A stretch of 35,903 nt of DNA from an uncultured Candidatus Poseidoniales archaeon (GTDB taxonomy: Archaea > Thermoplasmatota > Poseidoniia > Poseidoniales > Thalassarchaeaceae). Shown one piece after another: positions 20,024-27,887 of this stretch. The first letter of the stretch is position 1. Every line of letters starts with the position of its first letter. Made by a program: the position numbers and the translations under genes. Under the pieces are notes generated by a model, which worked only from the letters and a program-made list of their open reading frames with translations, was not told the DNA's origin and did not search any database. The DNA lies in contig CACGHY010000012.1 in the NCBI GenBank assembly GCA_902573085.1, positions 1 to 35,903 of the forward strand. The letters are read 5' to 3'.

Positions 20024-20124
20024 TGGTTCTTCCAATTTATTGCCCCTCCAATCGGTTCAAATAGGCATTGTAGGTCGCGAAGGTGCCCAAAAGGCCACCG
20101 AAAGGTGAACACGGGGGAACCGTA

Positions 20125-20592
20125 ATGCCGAAAGTAGATGAAGCCGAACTTGGAGATGACTTCTCATACATCGTCAGGATAGCCGATACTGACATCGACG
20201 GAATGAAGCCAATCACATACGGGTTGACATCAGTCAAGGGCATAGGAATCAGGACTTCCATGATGATTTGCAAGATGTCTGGAATCGACGGGACCAGACT
20301 AGGTGGGCACCTATCTTCAGACGAGCAGGACCTTCTCAGAAGCGCTATCGACGAATACGCGACCAACGTTCCTTGGTGGATGGTCAACCGGCAAAGAGAT
20401 TTAGAGTCAAATGAAGATGCGCACATAATTGCGAATGAGGTAGGAATGACCAAGGATGATGATGTTGCGAGGCTAGCAGAAATCAAGACTTTCCGTGGAA
20501 TGAGGCACAGGAGCGGACACAAGGTGAGGGGGCAGAGGCTCAGGTCAAACGGTCGAAGAGGTTCTGCACTCGGAGTCCAGAGGAAGAAGTGA
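20125..20592 (+). CDS. rps13: Small ribosomal subunit protein uS13
   Basis: Binds the head of the 30S subunit and contacts the 50S subunit and P-site tRNA. The YIVRIADTDIDG and KGIGIRTS blocks near the N-terminus are typical of archaeal uS13, and the basic end (TFRGMRHRSGHKVRGQRLRSNGRRG) is the conserved tRNA- and rRNA-contacting tail. From ATG 20125 the protein is 155 residues, the normal archaeal length, and GGGGGAA lies just upstream. An in-frame GTG at 20083 would add 14 residues. It opens the conserved archaeal order uS13-uS4-uS11-Rpo3. Confidence 0.95.
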   Translation: MPKVDEAELGDDFSYIVRIADTDIDGMKPITYGLTSVKGIGIRTSMMICKMSGIDGTRLGGHLSSDEQDLLRSAIDEYATNVPWWMVNRQRDLESNEDAHIIANEVGMTKDDDVARLAEIKTFRGMRHRSGHKVRGQRLRSNGRRGSALGVQRKK

Positions 20593-20601
20593 GGTTAGAC
20601 A

Positions 20602-21204
20602 ATGGGCGAGCCAAAATTTTCCAGACCTAGGACACAGACTCCCACGCACCCCTGGAAGCAGGCCAGAATTGACGAAGAGCACGATCTCAAGGAAAGGTAC
20701 GGACTGAAGAAAGTCGGTGGTATGAGGGAAATATGGAGAGAAAAGTCTGCACTTCGAAGGCATCGAAATCAGGCGATGAAATTGATAGGAAGGGTCGACT
20801 CAACCGAAGGCCATTATTCCAAAGAGAAAGAGCAATTGCTGAATTCGTTGACCAGGAAAGGGCTCCTACAAAGCGGTGCAGACGTTGGAGATGTTCTAGA
20901 GATTAACGTCGAACACATGTTATCCAGAAGGCTGCAGTCGGTAGTTTACTACAAGGGATTGGCTCCGTCTATGAGAGCGGCTAGAAACCTAATCGTACAC
21001 GGACACATCTGCATAGGTGACCAGCGGATGACGGTTCCAGGGTATCATGTTTTGAAGGTGGAAGAGGATTCACTACGATATAGCGAAAACTCTCCTTTCC
21101 TTGATCCTGAACATCCATTCAGGAAGGAATTGGAGACACTCAGATACCAAGAAGACGAGGAAGAGGAATTGGAAGAAGATTCCTCTGAAAAGGAGGAGTC
21201 GTGA
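20602..21204 (+). CDS. rps4: Small ribosomal subunit protein uS4
   Basis: A primary 16S rRNA-binding protein. The 200-residue product starts MGEPKFSRPRTQTPTHPWK, typical of archaeal uS4. The S4 RNA-binding domain is visible around residues 108-150 (RRLQSVVYYKGLAPSMRAAR, then IVHGHICIGDQRMTVP). The C-terminus carries an unusually acidic tail rich in Glu after about residue 180. It begins nine bases after uS13 and its stop shares one base with the uS11 start (TGATG), so the genes are translationally linked. Confidence 0.97.
   Translation: MGEPKFSRPRTQTPTHPWKQARIDEEHDLKERYGLKKVGGMREIWREKSALRRHRNQAMKLIGRVDSTEGHYSKEKEQLLNSLTRKGLLQSGADVGDVLEINVEHMLSRRLQSVVYYKGLAPSMRAARNLIVHGHICIGDQRMTVPGYHVLKVEEDSLRYSENSPFLDPEHPFRKELETLRYQEDEEEELEEDSSEKEES
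21191..21196 (+). promoter_or_regulatory. Strong ribosome-binding site for uS11 inside the end of rps4
   Basis: AGGAGG, seven bases before the ATG at 21204. It selects that ATG over the GTG immediately preceding it. Confidence 0.7.
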
Positions 21205-21584
21205 TGGGTCACAAAGCTATTTTACACATCTACAGTACTTTCAATAATGTTCTGATTACTGCCACCGATCTAACAGGTGCAGAGACGGTTTGTAAGGTAT
21301 CAGGAGGAATGGTGACCAAGGGTGGAAGCGACTCCGGCGGGCAGTTTGCTGCGACAAGGGCTGCAGAGAAAATTGCCGAGATGCTGGCCGAGAAGGATTT
21401 TGATCAAGTTATTGTGAAATATAGAGGAGCGGGGGGCAACAGATCGAACAGCGCCCCAGGAGCAACTGCCGCCATTAGAGCACTTACTCGTGCTGGGGTG
21501 AGGATTACGAGGATTGAGGACGTGACTCCAATGCCAACTGATGGAACCAAGAGCAAAGGTGGAAGAAGAGGCAGAAGAGTTTGA
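21204..21584 (+). CDS. rps11: Small ribosomal subunit protein uS11
   Basis: Part of the 30S platform, contacting mRNA near the E site. The 126 residues contain IYSTFNNVLITATD, GGMVTKGGSDSGGQFAA, the GAGGNRSNSAPGATAAIRAL block and the basic end GRRGRRV, all conserved in archaeal and eukaryotic uS11. The length is normal. It follows rps4 with a one-base overlap and is 16 bases from the Rpo3 start, so it sits in the middle of a tight operon. Confidence 0.98.
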   Translation: MGHKAILHIYSTFNNVLITATDLTGAETVCKVSGGMVTKGGSDSGGQFAATRAAEKIAEMLAEKDFDQVIVKYRGAGGNRSNSAPGATAAIRALTRAGVRITRIEDVTPMPTDGTKSKGGRRGRRV

Positions 21585-21589
21585 ATTTT

Positions 21590-21597
21590 GGAGTGAT
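21590..21597 (+). promoter_or_regulatory. Ribosome-binding site that fixes the Rpo3 start
   Basis: GGAGTGAT, three bases before ATG 21601. It supports starting here rather than at the in-frame ATG 21541 inside rps11. Confidence 0.6.
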
Positions 21598-21600
21598 GAA

Positions 21601-22488
21601 ATGGTAAAGACCAAGATACTGAAAGAAGAGGACAACAAGATACAGGTACTTCTGTCTAAGACAGACAGGAGCTTCGCCAATGCGCTCAGAAGGTCACTGA
21701 TCTCAGATACTCCAAAGATGGCTATTGACAGCGTACGATTCCAGCTCGGTACAAAGGAGCAAGACGAAGAGATATGGGAGACTACCGGGCCCATTCCTGA
21801 CGAAATGGTCGCTCAGAGGCTTGCAATGATTCCTATCCCAACTGTGCATGACAAGTTCTACTTCCAAGATGAGTGCCCTAACTGCAAGGATCTTGTTGAG
21901 GCTGACAGAGGCTGTTTAGAATGTCAGATGATTTACACCTGTGTGGTCTTCGGAACCGAGGAAGGACGTTGGGTCACTGCAGGCGACATGAAGTATCTCG
22001 GAGAGGAAGCACTTGAGATACCAGACGAGTATAAGACCATACCAATTACAAAACTAATGAAGGGACAAATGATAGAATTCTACGCAACCGCCATCATGGG
22101 TCGAGGAAGAGACCATACAAAGTGGTCCCCAGCATGTGGCGTTACTTTCCACCCGAGAAGGATTGGAATCCTGAACAATAAAACCAAGGCAAAGATTCTC
22201 TGGGACATGGACTTAGAAATCTCAGCAAAGGATTTCAACAAGGATGGAAAGTTGGAAGATGTGGACAAAGTTGCCGTTCTTTCTGATGAATTGAATCACG
22301 TTGGCGAGGGCACAGAAGCATCAAGAACATTCAAGAATGCAATTACCCTTGAAGAAGTCTCAGGAGAATTTATCCTATCGTTTGAGACAGATGGTTCGAT
22401 GAGTCCAAAAACTGCTTTGATGAAGGCAGTCGAGGAGCTTTCAGGAAGGTTTGGATCTCTTGAGAAAGACCTTGCAAGTTCCCTATGA
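21601..22488 (+). CDS. rpo3: DNA-directed RNA polymerase subunit Rpo3 (RpoD)
   Basis: Archaeal equivalent of bacterial alpha and eukaryotic Rpb3; pairs with Rpo11 to start polymerase assembly. The 295 residues show the alpha-like motif SFANALRRSLIS (24-35), the following MAIDSVRF, and the conserved GRGRDHTKWSPACGV (167-181). Cys92, Cys95, Cys105 and Cys108, with Cys114 nearby, lie where yeast Rpb3 carries its zinc loop. The ferredoxin-like cysteine cluster found after the HAKWSP region in many archaeal RpoD proteins is not present. The neighbours uS13, uS4 and uS11 are the classical archaeal arrangement, but uL18 relatives, uL13 and uS9 that often follow are replaced by pantoate kinase. Confidence 0.96.
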   Translation: MVKTKILKEEDNKIQVLLSKTDRSFANALRRSLISDTPKMAIDSVRFQLGTKEQDEEIWETTGPIPDEMVAQRLAMIPIPTVHDKFYFQDECPNCKDLVEADRGCLECQMIYTCVVFGTEEGRWVTAGDMKYLGEEALEIPDEYKTIPITKLMKGQMIEFYATAIMGRGRDHTKWSPACGVTFHPRRIGILNNKTKAKILWDMDLEISAKDFNKDGKLEDVDKVAVLSDELNHVGEGTEASRTFKNAITLEEVSGEFILSFETDGSMSPKTALMKAVEELSGRFGSLEKDLASSL

Positions 22489-22527
22489 ATTACAATGATT
22501 CATTACCATCTTGCTGGATGATAATAC

Positions 22528-23505
22528 ATGTCTATAGTTCTGGGCAGGGGGCAGTGCGGGGCGCACATCACCCTTCTTTTCACGATTGATGATTCAAGTG
22601 AAGATCCGGTGCATCAAGGAAGCAGGGGTGCGGGTATTTGCCTCAAAGACGGAGTCGAAGCAATAGCGAAAGGAGAGAAAGGCTCCGGAGAGATAATTGT
22701 CAGATTCAAGGATGGGGAATACGACTCAAGAATGTATGAAGACGTACTGTCGGAGTTAGTGGAGGAGATTCCTGAGATTGGAGATTTTGATTGGGAGCTG
22801 GACATCATAATGTCCTTGCCGACATCTCAGGGTTTCGGAATGTCGGCTTCGGGTGCAGTGGCATCATCGATGGCTATTCAGAGAGCAATCGGAATCCCCC
22901 ACGAAGAGTGTGTGAGGAGATCTTTTCTCGTTGCCCACATTGTTGAAAGAAAGCGATCTAGCGGTTTGGGTGACACGACTGCTCTTTCCTCGGGAGGAGT
23001 GGAGAGAAGAATTGCAGCGGGTTCCCCATTTTCTGGATCTCTTTTGGATAATGGACCAGGAGTATCCCAGGGTTGGTCTGTAGAAATTCCGATTCTAATT
23101 TCTTGGAAAGAAAAGACAGGCAGGCACACATCAAGTTACATAGATAATGAGGAATGGAGAAGGAAAATTTGCCTGGCAGGGGAACATGCAATGGAGAGAA
23201 TCGGTAAAGGAGAATGGAAGGAGCACAGGTGGTCGGAGCTTATCGAGGAATCACTGAGATTCTCATCTGATAGCGGTCTTGAGAAGGATGCATCGAGATC
23301 GGAAATTATCGAATCTGTGAAAAAGGCGATAGATAGTTCAGAACTCTCTAAAAGTTTGTCTGCTATGCTTTGTATGTTGGGCGAGAGTGTGGTAATTGTA
23401 CCAAAGGACCCACGTGGGCAAGAGGATTGGATCTACAAGATTTCTGAGGAATTGGAGGGTTACGGACTCTCTTCATTCTACAGTAGAGTAGGAGCATTAC
23501 GATAG
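22528..23505 (+). CDS. Pantoate kinase (GHMP family), archaeal coenzyme A synthesis
   Basis: Phosphorylates pantoate to 4-phosphopantoate, the archaeal route to CoA in place of bacterial pantothenate synthetase and pantothenate kinase. The N-terminal GAHITLLFTID and GSRGAGI (31-37) correspond to the PGHITGFF and GSRGAG signatures that separate pantoate kinases from mevalonate and homoserine kinases. The GHMP ATP-binding loop is LPTSQGFGMSASGA (97-110). The 325-residue length is close to the family norm. The ATG at 22528 lies 39 bases after Rpo3, so it may be read through from the ribosomal operon. It ends only 3 bases from the convergent CDIN1-like gene. Confidence 0.85.
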   Translation: MSIVLGRGQCGAHITLLFTIDDSSEDPVHQGSRGAGICLKDGVEAIAKGEKGSGEIIVRFKDGEYDSRMYEDVLSELVEEIPEIGDFDWELDIIMSLPTSQGFGMSASGAVASSMAIQRAIGIPHEECVRRSFLVAHIVERKRSSGLGDTTALSSGGVERRIAAGSPFSGSLLDNGPGVSQGWSVEIPILISWKEKTGRHTSSYIDNEEWRRKICLAGEHAMERIGKGEWKEHRWSELIEESLRFSSDSGLEKDASRSEIIESVKKAIDSSELSKSLSAMLCMLGESVVIVPKDPRGQEDWIYKISEELEGYGLSSFYSRVGALR

Positions 23506-23508
23506 AGG

Positions 23509-24588
23509 CTAAGACTTAGAGTTCTCATGGAAGTCCTCCAGTGGCTTTAGATCCAAAGGACTGGAGTCGAGCTTGATCGCCCCTCTTAGCCTTAGTCCAT
23601 CGCAGAAGCCATGTCGATAAACTAGGGCTCCATGCCCATACTCGGCTACATACCTGTCTACCTGCTTCTGGGTTTTCTTCTTTGGAAACTTTAGATCGGC
23701 CCCGAAGAAGTGCTTAGCGTCTATCCAGGCACATGGAATCCCATTTATTCTGACATCATCGATCAGAAGCAGGTCTGGAGTTATGATTGCTCTACCTTCC
23801 TCTTTTGTCTGTTCCCTGAGTAGTTCCTCTTGACGTCTGAATCGTATCCCTAAAGAGGAGAAGTGGTCACATAGTATCTCTTCGAAAACCTCGGCTGCAC
23901 TCTGAGTCTCGGTCTGGTTGACCGAGCTAACTCGGTCAACTGACTCAGCGAGTTCGAATTGCTCTCTATCTCTCTGGTTTAATTTGGAGGGATTCTTGTT
24001 TAGTGTGTCCTTAATCCTGGTCTTGGTCCAGCCTCGTCCGGTTAGTATAGCCCTGAATGTGTTAACTGGTGGTGCATCAAACCTCTTGGAGAGAGCAATC
24101 ACGCTTTCTCCTGAATCATACCTCCTGCTGAGCTCATTCGACCTACGCATCAATTTTGAGTGAGAGTAAACGCTCTTCTCCTGATTTAGTGCCGCTCTGA
24201 GGGATAGGGCCTGTTCCAATGAGATTGGTAGACCATCCAGATCCGAAGCAATTTCTTGCACTCTCTCCTCCGGAAGAAAGCCAAATTCGCCCGGGATACA
24301 GGCAATCTTCCCTGCTCTATTCTGGACCTCCCTAGAAATCGCGTTCGTGTTCCATCTGATTTCTATCTTCCTTGGGGGTGGATCAATTTTTGCTGGTATT
24401 CCCATCGGTCTGGGATCTAGGTCAAACCTGGACATTGCTCTTTCGATATCCTCTGTTTTGGCGCCCCTGCCTTTATCCTTGGAGGGTTTATTCCCACTCC
24501 TCGGTCTTCGGCGGCGGCCCCGGCGTCCTCGACGCCGCTTGGCACTCCCGTCTTCACTCAATGATACCTCCAGATGTTGGAGCCCCAT
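23509..24588 (-). CDS. CDIN1-like (TPD-motif) nuclease with N-terminal helix-turn-helix region
   Basis: A 359-residue protein. Residues about 266-340 carry IITPDLLL, then GIPCAWIDAKHFFGA and YGHGALVYRHGF. This is the arrangement of human CDIN1 (TPDFILQ..., WIESKASFG..., FGPGLVIYWYGF) and of the TPD-motif family, a PD-(D/E)xK nuclease fold; likely catalytic residues are Asp272, Asp290 and Lys292, with Glu236 or Glu237 upstream. Residues about 153-194 look like the helix-turn-helix region also seen in CDIN1. The N-terminus (17-45) is a disordered Arg/Lys stretch suited to nucleic acid binding. AGGTGG four bases before ATG 24588 supports the start. It lies 18 bases after the DCC-family gene, downstream of leuS. 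Substrate unknown; DNA structures or RNA are possible. Confidence 0.8.
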   Translation of the reverse strand: MGLQHLEVSLSEDGSAKRRRGRRGRRRRPRSGNKPSKDKGRGAKTEDIERAMSRFDLDPRPMGIPAKIDPPPRKIEIRWNTNAISREVQNRAGKIACIPGEFGFLPEERVQEIASDLDGLPISLEQALSLRAALNQEKSVYSHSKLMRRSNELSRRYDSGESVIALSKRFDAPPVNTFRAILTGRGWTKTRIKDTLNKNPSKLNQRDREQFELAESVDRVSSVNQTETQSAAEVFEEILCDHFSSLGIRFRRQEELLREQTKEEGRAIITPDLLLIDDVRINGIPCAWIDAKHFFGADLKFPKKKTQKQVDRYVAEYGHGALVYRHGFCDGLRLRGAIKLDSSPLDLKPLEDFHENSKS

Positions 24589-24606
24589 GAACCCACCTGT
24601 CAGAGA

Positions 24607-24951
24607 CTACTTTCTCATTCTTGCATATGCATCGTAGAAGAAGTCCCTAATTGGCCAAGGTACGAGAACCATTGTTGATGCTAAAGACCATGGAAATGCA
24701 AGTTGTCTGCATACTCTCCAAATTGCAGCGCTCTTAGGGAACCATCTCCCGTCATTAGAAATCAGGAAAATAGAATCCAGCCCCTCCATTTCCTTTGGGA
24801 TGTCAAGTAAAATCTCCTTTCCTTGTTCACTGTTCTGGCCCACTAATTTTACCCTCAAACCCGGGTCCCTTTTCTTGATGAAATCTGCCCATCTGGTACA
24901 TTTACCGCATTGGTCGTCGAAAAGGACGGTGGTAGTAGATTTTGTAGCCAT
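24607..24951 (-). CDS. DCC-family (DUF393) thiol-disulfide protein
   Basis: A 114-residue protein with the FDDQCGKC motif at residues 11-18, matching the FDGxCxxC start of the DCC/YuxK family, a thioredoxin-like group with a CxxC pair. The end IRDFFYDAYARMRK matches the family's RDxxYDxxARnRy C-terminus. Redox activity is predicted from the motif, not demonstrated for most members. The ribosome-binding site AGGTGA overlaps the leuS stop codon, and the ATG lies seven bases beyond it, so the gene is co-transcribed with leuS. Confidence 0.88.
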   Translation of the reverse strand: MATKSTTTVLFDDQCGKCTRWADFIKKRDPGLRVKLVGQNSEQGKEILLDIPKEMEGLDSIFLISNDGRWFPKSAAIWRVCRQLAFPWSLASTMVLVPWPIRDFFYDAYARMRK

Positions 24952-24958
24952 GATTCAC

Positions 24959-27853
24959 CTACAGGAAAGCAATTCCGGGTTCTAATGGGAAGGAAATTCG
25001 TGCCTTCCCCCCGACGTCTTCTCCTTCTCCTACCCTGTAGGCTTCGACATTCTCGACTCCAAGGGCTGATGCAATGAAAGCTGAGTTAGCCGAGATTATA
25101 CCTAATTCATCGATTCCCTCTGATAGTAGATATCTGGATCCATCTGACCAAGTGTAGATTTTTCCTCTAGTTTTCTTGCCTCCAACTGTAATTGAGTTCC
25201 ACGTATGAAAAACCTCCCCCCTTGTTGACTCTTCATTGAATATTTCCAGAGATTTGACATGCTCCTGACCGTTTGCTTTGAAGTCAAACTCAGAGAAATG
25301 AAGTTTGATTGCCTCTGATGCTAGATCCGATTTCCAGATTGGAGACGTCTGTATGACTACCCTGGAAATCGGTTTCTTGGAGTGTCTCTCAGCCAGAGTC
25401 CTGAGATTCCTCGCACTGGATATGATGTTCTTCACGTATTCCTCTTCGGCCAAGATGTGCAAGTCATCTGATTCGATGCTGACAGTAGGAAACTCAAGTG
25501 CCGCAAGGAGGTCTTTTCCGCCGAACTTATTCCAAAATTCCTCTGCAATGTGAGGTGTTGCGGGGGCGAGCATTGGAATCCATCCCTCTAGGAATTTCAT
25601 TGCAGTAGTTCTATCCAGGCCCCCTCTTCGAAGGTACCAATTCCAATCCGACAGCATTTCGAAGTGGCTTATCATCACCCCCTCCCTTAGACTGACGTCG
25701 GACATTGCTTCAATCCATCTATTCTGACTCGCTCTCATTCTCGATAACAGCCATCCATCAATTTTCGAAGGAGCGTTCGAAAGTGCCATTGCTTCATCGA
25801 TAGCGCCGAAAAGAGAGTTGATTTGGCGATGGTTAGCTTCCAAGGCGCTATCAGACCAGTCCATTCCTGCCTCAGGATTAGCACCGAATAGAATGAACAG
25901 CCTTACCGTATCTGCTCCGAATCTGGAAATCATCTCTTCAGGGCTAACGGTGTTTCCAAGAGATTTGCTCATCTTTGCTGATCTGCTTGAAAGTTCTTTT
26001 CCGCAGGTTGGGCAAGCGGATTCGAAGTAGTCAACATGGTACTCAGAATTGCAATCGGAGCAGTAGGGGGCAGGAGCATTGAGCATGCCCTGACAGACCA
26101 ACCTTCCGAATGGTTCCCCGACCTCGTTCATCCCAGCATCTCTAGTGAATTTTGTGAAGAATCTAGCATAGAGTAGATGCATGACAGCGTGTTCTATCCC
26201 CCCTATGTACAGGTCAACTCCGCCATCCATCCAATAATCTACAGCAGAGTGATTGAACGGGTACTCGTCGTTGTTCGCATCGCAAAATCTCATGAAATAC
26301 CATGATGAGTCGTAGAATGTGTCCATTGTATCGGTTTCTCGCCTTGCCTCACTTCCGCATTTAGGACAAATGGTTTGCACAAAGCTATGATGCGACTCGA
26401 GAGGATTGCCACTTTGGTCTTCGGTGAACACTACGTCTAGGGGTAACTCAACCGGAAGATCCTCCCGAGGTACGGGGACAATTCCGCATGACTTGCAATG
26501 AATCATGGGGATAGGAGTCCCCCAGAACCTCTGTCTGCTCAGTAGCCAATCCTTCAGACGATACTCAACTTTGCCATGTCCTGCTTGCTTCTCTTCCAGA
26601 GCGGAAATTACGGCACTCTTTGCTTCATCTCCGGAGAGTCCGTCAAAACCGTCTATTGGAGAGTTGATCATTGGTCCGTATCCTTCGAATGCCCTATTCA
26701 TTGGTTCGTTGGTGTCGCCACCCCGGCTTTCTTCGAGTACCCTCCTTATCTCAAGATCGTACTCGGTTGCGAAATCGAAGTCTCTTTGATCGTGCCCTGG
26801 GACTGCCATCACCGCCCCCGTTCCATAAGTAGAGACCACGAAATTACCAGCGTATATTGGAACCCTCTCATCGTTCAGTGGATTGATTGCATACCTCCCT
26901 AGGAAGACACCCTTCTTCTCCTTCAGCATGTTTACTCTCTCGAACTCGGACATTCGTGAGCATTCTTCTTTGAGGGCTCTCCACCCTTCTTCCCACTCAC
27001 TACCTGAGCACAATTCTTCACACAAAGGATGCTCTGGCGACAAAGTGAGGAAAGTTACTCCGAAAATGGTGTCAGGCCTGGTAGTAAATGCTCCAATTAC
27101 TGACGAAGAGTCGGTCACTTGGAATTCGATATGTGCTCCATTGGAGCGCCCAATCCAGTTCCTCTGCATAGTCTTAACATTCTCGGGGAAGGAGATATTT
27201 TCTAGTTCATCGAGCAACTCGTCGGAGTACTCGGTCATCCTTACAAACCACTGTGCCATGTTTTTCTGGACTACTTCCAATCCGCATCTCCAGCATCTAT
27301 TGTTTCTTACCTGTTCGTTAGCCAGAACGGTATCACAGTCAATGCACCAGTTTACTGGAGCCGACTTCCGCTCAATCAGACCCATCTCATTGAGGACTAG
27401 GAACATCTCCTGGTTCCAACGGTAGTAATCCACATCCGATGTCGCCAAGAATCTCCTCCAATCGTATGAGTAGCCCATCCTTTCTTGGTCGGAACGAATG
27501 CTAGAGATATTGCTATGCGTGACATCATGAGGGTGTCCTCCTTCTTTCTTGGCGGCATTCTCCGCTGGCATTCCGAATGAGTCATACCCCATCGGGTAGA
27601 GTACGTTCTTTCCCATTAATCTCTGGAAGCGTGCCATCGCATCGCCGATAGAGTAGTTCCTGACATGTCCCATATGCATGTGTCCGGATGGATATGGGAA
27701 CATCTCAAGGCAGTAGAACTTGGGTTTAGAGTCATCAATTTCGGCCTCGAAGACTCTGTCTTCGGACCATTTCTTCTGCCATCTGGATTCGATCTCTTGG
27801 GGGTCGTATGGCATTTGCTCAAACTTAGCGCTTGGTATCGCTTGTATATGCAT
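24959..27853 (-). CDS. leuS: Leucyl-tRNA synthetase, bacterial type
   Basis: Charges tRNA-Leu with leucine. The catalytic signature is PYPSGHMHMGH (53-63), equivalent to HIGH; KMSKS lies near residue 630. The editing domain has TTRPDT and VPGHDQRDFDFA, used to hydrolyse mischarged tRNA, and TMDTFYDSSWYFMRF is conserved. Two zinc-binding Cys sets are visible (CIDC/CWRC and CSDC/CPTC). The editing domain is inserted as in bacterial LeuRS and the overall sequence is of bacterial rather than the larger archaeal/eukaryotic type, so transfer from bacteria is inferred; bacterial-type LeuRS also occurs in some haloarchaea. The ATG at 27814 (MPYDPQEIE, residue 14) may be the real start because family members begin there and a TATA-like box lies 30 bases upstream. 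Confidence 0.95.
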   Translation of the reverse strand: MHIQAIPSAKFEQMPYDPQEIESRWQKKWSEDRVFEAEIDDSKPKFYCLEMFPYPSGHMHMGHVRNYSIGDAMARFQRLMGKNVLYPMGYDSFGMPAENAAKKEGGHPHDVTHSNISSIRSDQERMGYSYDWRRFLATSDVDYYRWNQEMFLVLNEMGLIERKSAPVNWCIDCDTVLANEQVRNNRCWRCGLEVVQKNMAQWFVRMTEYSDELLDELENISFPENVKTMQRNWIGRSNGAHIEFQVTDSSSVIGAFTTRPDTIFGVTFLTLSPEHPLCEELCSGSEWEEGWRALKEECSRMSEFERVNMLKEKKGVFLGRYAINPLNDERVPIYAGNFVVSTYGTGAVMAVPGHDQRDFDFATEYDLEIRRVLEESRGGDTNEPMNRAFEGYGPMINSPIDGFDGLSGDEAKSAVISALEEKQAGHGKVEYRLKDWLLSRQRFWGTPIPMIHCKSCGIVPVPREDLPVELPLDVVFTEDQSGNPLESHHSFVQTICPKCGSEARRETDTMDTFYDSSWYFMRFCDANNDEYPFNHSAVDYWMDGGVDLYIGGIEHAVMHLLYARFFTKFTRDAGMNEVGEPFGRLVCQGMLNAPAPYCSDCNSEYHVDYFESACPTCGKELSSRSAKMSKSLGNTVSPEEMISRFGADTVRLFILFGANPEAGMDWSDSALEANHRQINSLFGAIDEAMALSNAPSKIDGWLLSRMRASQNRWIEAMSDVSLREGVMISHFEMLSDWNWYLRRGGLDRTTAMKFLEGWIPMLAPATPHIAEEFWNKFGGKDLLAALEFPTVSIESDDLHILAEEEYVKNIISSARNLRTLAERHSKKPISRVVIQTSPIWKSDLASEAIKLHFSEFDFKANGQEHVKSLEIFNEESTRGEVFHTWNSITVGGKKTRGKIYTWSDGSRYLLSEGIDELGIISANSAFIASALGVENVEAYRVGEGEDVGGKARISFPLEPGIAFL
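27843..27852. promoter_or_regulatory. Possible shared TATA element between leuS and the MBL-fold gene
   Basis: TGTATATGCA on the plus strand, reading TGCATATACA on the other. It lies about 30 bases before leuS ATG 27814 and about 40 before ATG 27888 of the plus-strand gene. One central element could serve both directions. If leuS instead starts at 27853, only 34 bases separate the genes and the element is inside leuS. Confidence 0.3.
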
Positions 27854-27887
27854 TACGACTTTGTCCTATGTCTTACTCGCAAGGTTC

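Noticed and set aside
21541-21600. Upstream start for Rpo3 inside rps11
   Set aside because: GGAGTGAT directly precedes ATG 21601 and family members start there.
27720-27887. Longer N-terminus of the MBL-fold hydrolase
   Set aside because: It would overlap leuS head to head by more than 90 bases and the family core starts after 27888.
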